From DATJOQ01 sp050010455 (GTDB lineage: Bacteria; Desulfobacterota; Binatia; Binatales; Binataceae): DNA of 15,264 bases. Both the position numbers and the translations under genes were made by a program. The stretch spans positions 1 to 15,264 of the forward strand of contig JBEKLA010000080.1 in NCBI GenBank assembly GCA_050010455.1. Direction: 5' to 3'. Positions 7,918 to 12,893 of the stretch are shown here, piece by piece. Position 1 is the stretch's first letter; every line of letters starts with the position of its first letter. The notes under the pieces are model-generated. The model was given only the letters and a program-made list of their open reading frames with translations, did not search any database and had not been told where the DNA came from.

Positions 7918-9618
7918 ATGCGGCGCGACGACGGCCTGAACTTACTACTTCTGCTACGACGCCCGTTTAGCCTCCTGTTCATCCTGGGTCGAGGCGCACT
8001 AATTTTAGCCACGATTCTGCCACTAGCCCTGGCGGCCAGCATTCTTCACGTTACTAGTAGAAGGCGAGCCGCGCAGCTTGTCCGCGTCTACCTGGAACGT
8101 ATGGGCGGTGGTTTTATAAAACTCGGACAGTTCCTGGCCACGCGTTTTGATTTGGTTAATCCAGAGTATTGTCGTGAGTTGACGAACCTTCTCGACCAGG
8201 CTCGTCCGCTGCCATCCAGCACGATCCTGCGAATCGTACGCGTCAGCCTCGGACCGGATCTGTTCAGTGAATTCGCGACAATCGAACCGACGCCACTCGG
8301 GTCAGCTTCTATCGCTCAGGTCCATGCCGCCACTCTGCGCGACGGCACCGCGGTAGTATTAAAAGTACGCAGACCCGGAATCGTCCGCCTCCTTCAAGCC
8401 GACTTGTTCTTCTTGAGGCTTCTGTCAGGAATCCGGCTGATACCAGGGGTGGATCTGGCCTCCATAGTTCAAGGTCTAGCCGAACTTACGCGAGAAGAAC
8501 TGGATTTTCGACGCGAAGCACGCAGTACTCAGCAGATGCATCAGCTCCTCGTATCCGACGAAATTGATCATCGCGCCCCGGCCGTGTTCAGACATTTGTC
8601 GAATGAAAATATTATTACCCTTGAGCGTTTCGAGGGTGTATGGGTCAAAGAACTCATCGATGCTGTTGCGTCGAACGACACGAAAAGACTCACCGAGTGG
8701 CGAGCGATTGGGATCTCGCCGGAGCGAACGGCGAGACTCGTGCTCCGCTCGTTTCTGGAGCAGTCCATCGGACATCGTATTTATAATGCGGATCCGCATC
8801 CGGCCAACCTTATCGTGTTAAAGGGCGGAACCCTGGGATGGGTTGACTTCGGCATAGTCGGTGCGCTGGATGAACGGGCCTGGCGCCAACAATTCAACTT
8901 GCGTCTAGCTGTAGCCCAAGATAACGTCGATCGCGCGTACGAGGCTCTCGTCGAGACGCTGGAACCGCTTCCGGCCAGAGATCTGACGGGCTTTGAGCTA
9001 TCCACGAAATCCGCGATTGCGGAATGGATTTCAAGCGCGAAAGATCCCTGGGCCTCTGCCACAGAGAAAAGCATCGGTGTTCTTTTCATGAATGTTTTTA
9101 ACTCGGTCCGGCGATGGGGAATCACCTTGCCGCCCGAGCTTACCCGCCTCTACCGGGCGATGATCATTGGCGATAGTGCGATGCTCAGCCTTGATCCTCA
9201 AGTTGATTGGACGGAGGTGCTGAGAGAGTTTGCTGACGAGGAGGGCGTCAAGCAGTTAAGAAAAGCGTTCTCAGTCTATGTTCCTTCGGCATCTGTGCTG
9301 ACGGCTCAAGTGATTTCGGACGTGCCTGGGGCTGTTCGCCAATTGATCGAATGGGCTTGGCGATTAAGTGAAACGGAGCGAACTTACCGAGGTAACCTTA
9401 GTGCGCTCGAACGCTCTTTTCTTCTGGCGATCCGATCGTTGAAGCGGTTAATGTTCGTGGCAAGCGTGCTCGTCATTTCGACGTTGATTTGGCCGCAGAC
9501 TTTATTGGCTCATTACTTGAGGGATTTCGCTTCCAACACGACGATACTGATCGTGATAATTGCGCTGATTCTTTTAAGACTGCTATCACGGCTAGAGTTC
9601 GGCCTGGAAGGCGACTGA
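7918..9618 (+). CDS. ABC1/UbiB/AarF-family atypical kinase homologue, membrane-anchored
   Basis: This belongs to the ABC1 (UbiB/AarF/COQ8) family of atypical kinase-like ATPases, which assist ubiquinone synthesis or lipid handling in bacteria and plastids. The 566-aa protein shows the family motifs in order: KxGQ (KLGQ, 68-71), the Ala/Ser-rich loop PLGSASIAQVH (126-136), nucleotide-site Lys149 in VLKVRRPG, the ExD motif (Glu194, Asp196), NADPHPAN (Asp292) and DFG (310-312). One hydrophobic helix near 17-43 and two at the C-terminus (about 505-560) suggest membrane attachment. The ATG at 7918 has no clear Shine-Dalgarno site. No ubiE or ubiJ lies next to it, so I do not call it ubiB. Codon use is less GC-rich than in the ATPase operon, which could mean a different origin. 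Confidence 0.93.
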   Translation: MRRDDGLNLLLLLRRPFSLLFILGRGALILATILPLALAASILHVTSRRRAAQLVRVYLERMGGGFIKLGQFLATRFDLVNPEYCRELTNLLDQARPLPSSTILRIVRVSLGPDLFSEFATIEPTPLGSASIAQVHAATLRDGTAVVLKVRRPGIVRLLQADLFFLRLLSGIRLIPGVDLASIVQGLAELTREELDFRREARSTQQMHQLLVSDEIDHRAPAVFRHLSNENIITLERFEGVWVKELIDAVASNDTKRLTEWRAIGISPERTARLVLRSFLEQSIGHRIYNADPHPANLIVLKGGTLGWVDFGIVGALDERAWRQQFNLRLAVAQDNVDRAYEALVETLEPLPARDLTGFELSTKSAIAEWISSAKDPWASATEKSIGVLFMNVFNSVRRWGITLPPELTRLYRAMIIGDSAMLSLDPQVDWTEVLREFADEEGVKQLRKAFSVYVPSASVLTAQVISDVPGAVRQLIEWAWRLSETERTYRGNLSALERSFLLAIRSLKRLMFVASVLVISTLIWPQTLLAHYLRDFASNTTILIVIIALILLRLLSRLEFGLEGD

Positions 9619-9637
9619 AAGAAAAGCGAGGCAAAAA

Positions 9638-10045
9638 GTGGAAGAACAAACGAAGAAGGAATCCGCAAGTCAATTTGATTTAAAGAAACCTTCAGCCGAG
9701 CGATCCGCCGGGTTTCAAGGCTTTACGCCTGATTCCGCTCGAAAGGCCACCACCTTAGTATCTGAGATCCTGGGTGATATTGCCGGTGCCTCAGCGGCTG
9801 CGTTTCAACTGTTGTCCGCCCGACTTAATGAGGAAGCTGGCGCCGGACTTCCGGTCAGCCTTGCAGAGGGTTTGCTCGATGGTAACGCTCGTTTCTTCGA
9901 CGAGCTCGCCGTAGCGGCTCGCCGTACCGCCGATCTACTCAGGTCCAGTTCGCAAAGTTCGGCACCCCCTGAAATCGACTACGAGCGGCTCGCCGATCTG
10001 GTCGCGGAGCGTCTGCGGAAAGCGCCACCTCGGGAACAAGACTGA
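9638..10045 (+). CDS. Small helical protein, phasin-like, unassigned
   Basis: I do not recognise this 135-aa protein with certainty. It starts with GTG at 9638, 19 bases after the ABC1 gene, so the two are probably co-transcribed. Residues 1-30 are polar and Lys/Gln/Ser-rich. Residues about 32-100 form Ala-rich amphipathic helices without Cys or a membrane segment (EILGDIAGASAAAFQLLSA, FFDELAVAARRTADLLR). After a Ser-rich linker, a last short helix (DYERLADLVAERLRKA) ends the protein. The composition and helix pattern resemble phasins and polyhydroxyalkanoate-associated proteins, which coat storage granules. The match is one of style, not of a diagnostic motif, and a structural helper of the ABC1 protein is equally possible. 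Confidence 0.7.
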   Translation: MEEQTKKESASQFDLKKPSAERSAGFQGFTPDSARKATTLVSEILGDIAGASAAAFQLLSARLNEEAGAGLPVSLAEGLLDGNARFFDELAVAARRTADLLRSSSQSSAPPEIDYERLADLVAERLRKAPPREQD

Positions 10046-10119
10046 CAACATCAATGTCGCGACTATCTATGTCGCCGGAAATTACCTGTTGAACGACCCT
10101 GAACGTGTGAGACTGCCAT

Positions 10120-10731
10120 ATGACCAGTGCGAACGGCGACGCGTTAGTTTCGAGCGCAGACTCGACGGTGCCGCGACCGGAACCTATTACACAGGGATGG
10201 CTCAGCCTCGTGGGGCGGCTCTTCTCGCGAAACCTGGTCACCGAGACGGTCGCGACTGCGACGCGCTTTCACGCGAGCCCGGAAACAGTTTGGCAACAAA
10301 TGCTGACGTACGAGGAGGTCACGGCGCATCCGTCATTTATCCTGCGTGTCTTGCTGCCAACCCCGGTGCGGACCGAAGGCGACAAGACCTCCGTCGGGGC
10401 GAACGTCTTATGCAGCTATCAGGGGGGAGATATGGTGAAGCGCGTCACGGCCGTTGAGCCACCTCATCTCCTGCAATTCGAAGTGACCCAGCAGCGCCTT
10501 GGAATCGAAGGCTGCGTCACGATGCTTGGAGGTTCGTACCAGATCCGCTCCTGCGACGGCGATCAGACTGAGGTCATACTCACCACGAATTACCGGGGGC
10601 ATCTGCGGCCGCGGAGCTTCTGGCGCCCGCTTGAACGATTTCTGGCGCACCAGCTTCATCACCATATCCTCGATGGGATGCGTGCCTCACTCCGTCGCTC
10701 TGGGTTGTCGGAGCACTCCGCAAACGCGTAA
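10120..10731 (+). CDS. SRPBCC-fold (START/polyketide cyclase-like) protein
   Basis: The 203-aa protein has a disordered N-terminus (about 1-38). An SRPBCC-type domain follows at about 40-190: a first strand TETVATATRFHASPETVWQQMLTYE (40-64), a middle run of strands with VLCSYQGGDMVKRVTAVEPPHLLQFEV, and a long C-terminal helix WRPLERFLAHQLHHHILDG. The fold binds hydrophobic ligands such as lipids, quinones or polyketides; the ligand here is unknown. There is no signal peptide. The ATG at 10120 lacks a strong ribosome-binding site. A DoxX-like gene follows 38 bp later and a BtaA-like gene after that, suggesting a shared role in lipid or membrane chemistry. Confidence 0.82.
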   Translation: MTSANGDALVSSADSTVPRPEPITQGWLSLVGRLFSRNLVTETVATATRFHASPETVWQQMLTYEEVTAHPSFILRVLLPTPVRTEGDKTSVGANVLCSYQGGDMVKRVTAVEPPHLLQFEVTQQRLGIEGCVTMLGGSYQIRSCDGDQTEVILTTNYRGHLRPRSFWRPLERFLAHQLHHHILDGMRASLRRSGLSEHSANA

Positions 10732-10735
10732 CGCT

Positions 10736-10753
10736 GAATGCCGAAGGGCATTC
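10736..10753 (+). other. Short hairpin between the SRPBCC and DoxX-like genes
   Basis: GAATGCC (10736-10742) and GGCATTC (10747-10753) form a perfect 7-bp stem with a GAAG loop, four bases after the SRPBCC stop and seven bases before the AGGAAG ribosome-binding site of the next gene. There is only TT after the stem, so it is not a typical terminator. It may stabilise or separate the mRNA segments, or it may be chance. Confidence 0.4.
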
Positions 10754-10769
10754 TTCAACAGGAAGCTCG

Positions 10770-11159
10770 ATGCACGATGTCGCGGCCGCATTTCCACCGT
10801 TAATTGTCATGCGCGGCTCTGTCGCGGCCGTGTGGCTATACGAAGGGCTATGGTGCAAGGTCTTCGGCCGTTCGCCGTTAGAGGCACAAGTCGTCGCGAA
10901 GGTCCCCAGATTCGGTCCACGATTCGGTCAATTGTTTCTCAAAGCGCTCGGCGTCATTGAAGTCGCGCTGGCCGCGTGGGTGATATCCGGAATCCTTCCC
11001 GGGGCCTGCGCGATTGCGGAGATGACATTGCTCGTCGTCCTCAATGCCAACGGAGTGCTTTGGTCGCGCGACATTATCCCCGATCCTGTCGGCATGCTCG
11101 TGAAGAACCTGGCGTTTTTCGTGCTGGTTTGGGCGTGCGGCGCAATTCCGGGAGGGTGA
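10770..11159 (+). CDS. DoxX-like integral membrane protein (DoxX_3 type)
   Basis: This is a 129-aa membrane protein with four hydrophobic helices at about 10-28, 55-73, 75-95 and 108-126. The motif VWLYEGLWCKVFG near the N-terminus, the helix KALGVIEVALAAWVISG, the segment LNANGVLWSRDIIPDP and the final GMLVKNLAFFVLVW fit the DoxX-like family often annotated as DoxX_3. Its molecular function is unknown; related DoxX proteins are linked to quinone or redox membrane complexes. AGGAAG lies four bases before the ATG. Its stop is two bases before the BtaA-like gene, so the two are almost certainly co-translated. Confidence 0.85.
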   Translation: MHDVAAAFPPLIVMRGSVAAVWLYEGLWCKVFGRSPLEAQVVAKVPRFGPRFGQLFLKALGVIEVALAAWVISGILPGACAIAEMTLLVVLNANGVLWSRDIIPDPVGMLVKNLAFFVLVWACGAIPGG

Positions 11160-11161
11160 CG

Positions 11162-12049
11162 ATGAGTTTCGACACGCAGTGGCATGCGGGACGCCTCGGT
11201 ACGGCAAGTGGCCCGCACCGCTTGCTGTTCGGACACATGTACGAAGATACGGAGATAGAGCGAGCGGCGTTTCAAAGCGGCGGGCGCGTGTTTTGCGTCG
11301 CGTCTGCCGGCTGTACGGCGGCGCGACTATCTGATCGCCACGAAGTCGTTGCTTGCGACATCAATCCGGTACAACTTGCGTACGCGGAGCGCCGCATCCG
11401 AGGTGCCGCCGCGGAGGTGGGCGACGCCGAACGGGCCATGGCCTTCGCGCGCGCCTTTATGCCACTTGTGGGTTGGCGCGCCGGGCTCATTCGCTCCTTC
11501 CTTGCGCTCTCCGATGGGACAGAACAGGTTGCGTTCTGGCGCACCCATCTCGACACGCGGAGGTTCCGCGCGGGCTTTGACGCGCTGATGTCGCGCGCTA
11601 TCCTGCGCGTCGTTTACGCGCCCCGGTTCCTTTCGTTCCTACCCCCGAGGTTTGGCGCGGTGCTTCGAAGGCGTTTGGAGAGGGGCTTTCTTCGCCACGC
11701 GAACGCGACGAATCCCTACGCGCGGGCACTACTGTTGGGTGAGACCGAGGACGAACCGCAGCCAAAAATGCCGCGCGTACAGTTCGTACTGGGCGACGCG
11801 GCTTCATACGTGGAGTCGTGCCCGGCCGGGTTTTTCGACGCGTTTTCGCTGTCTAACATCCTTGACGGGGCAGAGCCTTCTTACCGCAGCCGGCTGTTGC
11901 GGGCCGTCCGCCGTGCAGCGACGAAGGATGCTGTCGTTGTGCTGCGAAGCTTTGGGGAGCCCCCGCCTGAACTAAACACGAACTACGCCGAAAATGATCG
12001 CGCGATGCTGTGGGGCGTGGTGGACGTGCGTAGCGCCCATTCACTCTGA
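11162..12049 (+). CDS. DUF3419 / BtaA-like SAM-dependent 3-amino-3-carboxypropyl transferase homologue
   Basis: This is a 295-aa cytoplasmic protein of the DUF3419 family. Its best-known member, BtaA, moves the 3-amino-3-carboxypropyl group of SAM to diacylglycerol in betaine-lipid synthesis. Family features seen are LLFGHMYED (21-29), a SAM-site strand VFCVASAGCTAARL followed by the acidic end VVACDIN (Asp66), a second strand with GDAASY (211-216), SNILDG (231-236), and an ENDRAMLWGVVDV end (278-290) matching the family's C-terminus. It is shorter than the BtaA proteins I know of (about 400 aa) and no BtaB-like N-methyltransferase is visible. The acceptor may therefore not be a betaine lipid. 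GGAGGG five bases before the ATG at 11162 decides this start over upstream in-frame codons inside the DoxX-like gene. Confidence 0.82.
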   Translation: MSFDTQWHAGRLGTASGPHRLLFGHMYEDTEIERAAFQSGGRVFCVASAGCTAARLSDRHEVVACDINPVQLAYAERRIRGAAAEVGDAERAMAFARAFMPLVGWRAGLIRSFLALSDGTEQVAFWRTHLDTRRFRAGFDALMSRAILRVVYAPRFLSFLPPRFGAVLRRRLERGFLRHANATNPYARALLLGETEDEPQPKMPRVQFVLGDAASYVESCPAGFFDAFSLSNILDGAEPSYRSRLLRAVRRAATKDAVVVLRSFGEPPPELNTNYAENDRAMLWGVVDVRSAHSL

Positions 12050-12053
12050 ACGG

Positions 12054-12131
12054 ATGTGTTGCAACTTCGGCGGGGGCGGCTGGTTGTCCGTGTCGGATTA
12101 CAATTCAAGCGGCTGCTGGCGTCTGAAATAA
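12054..12131 (+). CDS. Possible 25-codon Cys/Gly-rich ORF after the BtaA-like gene
   Basis: An ATG four bases after the BtaA-like stop opens a 25-codon frame that begins MCCNFGGGGW and ends SSGCWRLK before TAA. It has three Cys, five Gly and two Trp. There is no clear ribosome-binding site, although the closeness to the previous stop would allow re-initiation. It is too short to separate from chance by reading alone. Confidence 0.2.
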   Translation: MCCNFGGGGWLSVSDYNSSGCWRLK

Positions 12132-12147
12132 GCCGTTGCAGTGACAG

Positions 12148-12170
12148 GCCAAGCGATGTATCGCGTTGGC
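12148..12170. terminator. Hairpin between convergent genes, possible bidirectional terminator
   Basis: GCCAA-GCGA (12148-12156), loop TGTA and TCGC-G-TTGGC (12161-12170) form a 9-bp stem with one bulged G. It sits between the BtaA-like gene (+) and the HxlR gene (-), where a terminator for both would be expected. Neither strand has a T tract after the stem, so it is not a classic intrinsic terminator. The rest of 12050-12238 shows nothing else I can support. Confidence 0.4.
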
Positions 12171-12238
12171 GACCGTCAGTACCGTGCTCAAGCCTATCGA
12201 CCCCAAGCTCTCGTGCTGCGGCTAAGTTTATGGCCGGG

Positions 12239-12772
12239 CTATTCTACTGCGCGCGCTCGCACAGAACGACGGCCGGCAGGCATCCGCGGCGCCGGACTGG
12301 TCTGACCAACCATCCCCCGACCCTTAAGCGCAGGGCCGGGTCGCGCGCTCATCTGACGAGGCTCTATCTTCGATTTGCAACTGGGGCAGGTGAGCTCGGG
12401 CTTTATGGGGTGGCCACAAGGGCGATGTATCAGTTCGACGGGCGCACCCGCCTTTCCGACCATCCAGCGGTCGCCCCACTCCATCATCACGACAATCAGC
12501 GGGTAGAGATCGATTCCCTTTTCCGTCAGCCGATACTCGAATCGGCGCGGACGTTTTTCGTATGCGACTCGACAGAGAACGCCGTCGCGCACAAGCTTGC
12601 GCAGGCGGTCGGATAAGCGATGGGGCGTCAGGCGCAGGTCCCGCTGGATGCCTTCGAATCTCCTGATGCCGAGGAACACGTCGCGGATGATGAGCATGGT
12701 CCATCGGTCGCCGACGACCGACAGCGTTCGCGCGATCGAGCAGGTCATGGTGTCGATTTCGTTCCAGCGCAT
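12239..12772 (-). CDS. HxlR-family winged-helix transcriptional regulator
   Basis: This is an HxlR-type DNA-binding regulator, 177 aa from the ATG at 12772. The family core is present: CSIARTLSVVGDRWTMLIIRD near the N-terminus, then the helix-turn-helix with FEGIQRDLRLTPHRLSDRLRK, and the wing YEKRPRRFEYRLTEKG. A C-terminal CGH...CPSC segment could bind a metal or sense redox, as in a subgroup of the family. The last ~35 residues are basic and probably disordered. The frame extends to a TTG at 12814, but that codon lies inside the operator-like repeat and upstream of the likely transcript start, so I prefer 12772; 12748 is also possible. It is transcribed away from the molybdopterin oxidoreductase gene, and HxlR regulators commonly control the divergent neighbour. 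Confidence 0.9.
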   Translation of the reverse strand: MRWNEIDTMTCSIARTLSVVGDRWTMLIIRDVFLGIRRFEGIQRDLRLTPHRLSDRLRKLVRDGVLCRVAYEKRPRRFEYRLTEKGIDLYPLIVVMMEWGDRWMVGKAGAPVELIHRPCGHPIKPELTCPSCKSKIEPRQMSARPGPALKGRGMVGQTSPAPRMPAGRRSVRARAVE

Positions 12773-12790
12773 CCGGCGTTCGCCCTGATC

Positions 12791-12832
12791 TCTTGACTGG
12801 ATACTAGATTCCAAAATAGAAGTCAGTCAAGA
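12791..12832. promoter_or_regulatory. Overlapping divergent promoters framed by a 9-bp inverted repeat
   Basis: TCTTGACTG (12791-12799) and CAGTCAAGA (12824-12832) are perfect inverted copies. Each arm contains TTGACT, a good -35 match, one for each direction. On the + strand TTGACT (12793-12798) is followed 18 bases later by TAGAAG (12817-12822). On the - strand TTGACT (12830-12825) is followed 18 bases later by TAGTAT (12806-12801). The two promoters would face each other and overlap, serving the oxidoreductase (+) and the HxlR gene (-). The -10 boxes are imperfect, so this is a prediction. Confidence 0.5.
12809..12826. promoter_or_regulatory. Operator-like repeat, copy 1 (probable HxlR site)
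   Basis: TTCCAAAATAGAAGTCAG is the first of two near-identical copies 29 bp apart. They differ at one base of 18. The core TTCCA-AAA-TAGAA is an almost perfect inverted repeat. It covers the predicted -10 region of the oxidoreductase promoter, where binding would block transcription. Its position between a regulator and its divergent neighbour points to HxlR binding. Confidence 0.6.
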
Positions 12833-12837
12833 CCTGG

Positions 12838-12855
12838 TTCCAAAATGGAAGTCAG
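12838..12855. promoter_or_regulatory. Operator-like repeat, copy 2 (probable HxlR site)
   Basis: TTCCAAAATGGAAGTCAG is the second copy. Here the core TTCCA-AAA-TGGAA is a perfect 5-bp inverted repeat with a 3-base centre. It lies 29 bp from copy 1, somewhat under three helical turns, and ends 38 bp before the oxidoreductase ATG. Two dimers on the two copies could cooperate. Confidence 0.6.
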
Positions 12856-12880
12856 GATCTCCGAAACACAACTTGCGCTG

Positions 12881-12886
12881 AGGAGA
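12881..12886 (+). promoter_or_regulatory. Shine-Dalgarno site of the molybdopterin oxidoreductase
   Basis: AGGAGA seven bases before the ATG at 12894 is a strong, well-spaced ribosome-binding site. It settles the start codon directly ahead of the iron-sulfur cysteine motif. Confidence 0.7.
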
Positions 12887-12893
12887 TTCAGCG

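Noticed and set aside
10976..11161. In-frame upstream extension of the BtaA-like gene.
   Set aside because: It overlaps the DoxX-like gene; a strong GGAGGG site precedes the ATG at 11162 and the family N-terminus begins there.
12056..12616. 186-codon plus-strand frame opposite the HxlR gene.
   Set aside because: The minus strand encodes a clear HxlR regulator; the plus frame has no recognisable domain.
12773..12814. TTG start at 12814 for the HxlR protein.
   Set aside because: It falls within the operator-like repeat and upstream of the predicted transcript start; the ATG at 12772 matches usual HxlR N-termini.
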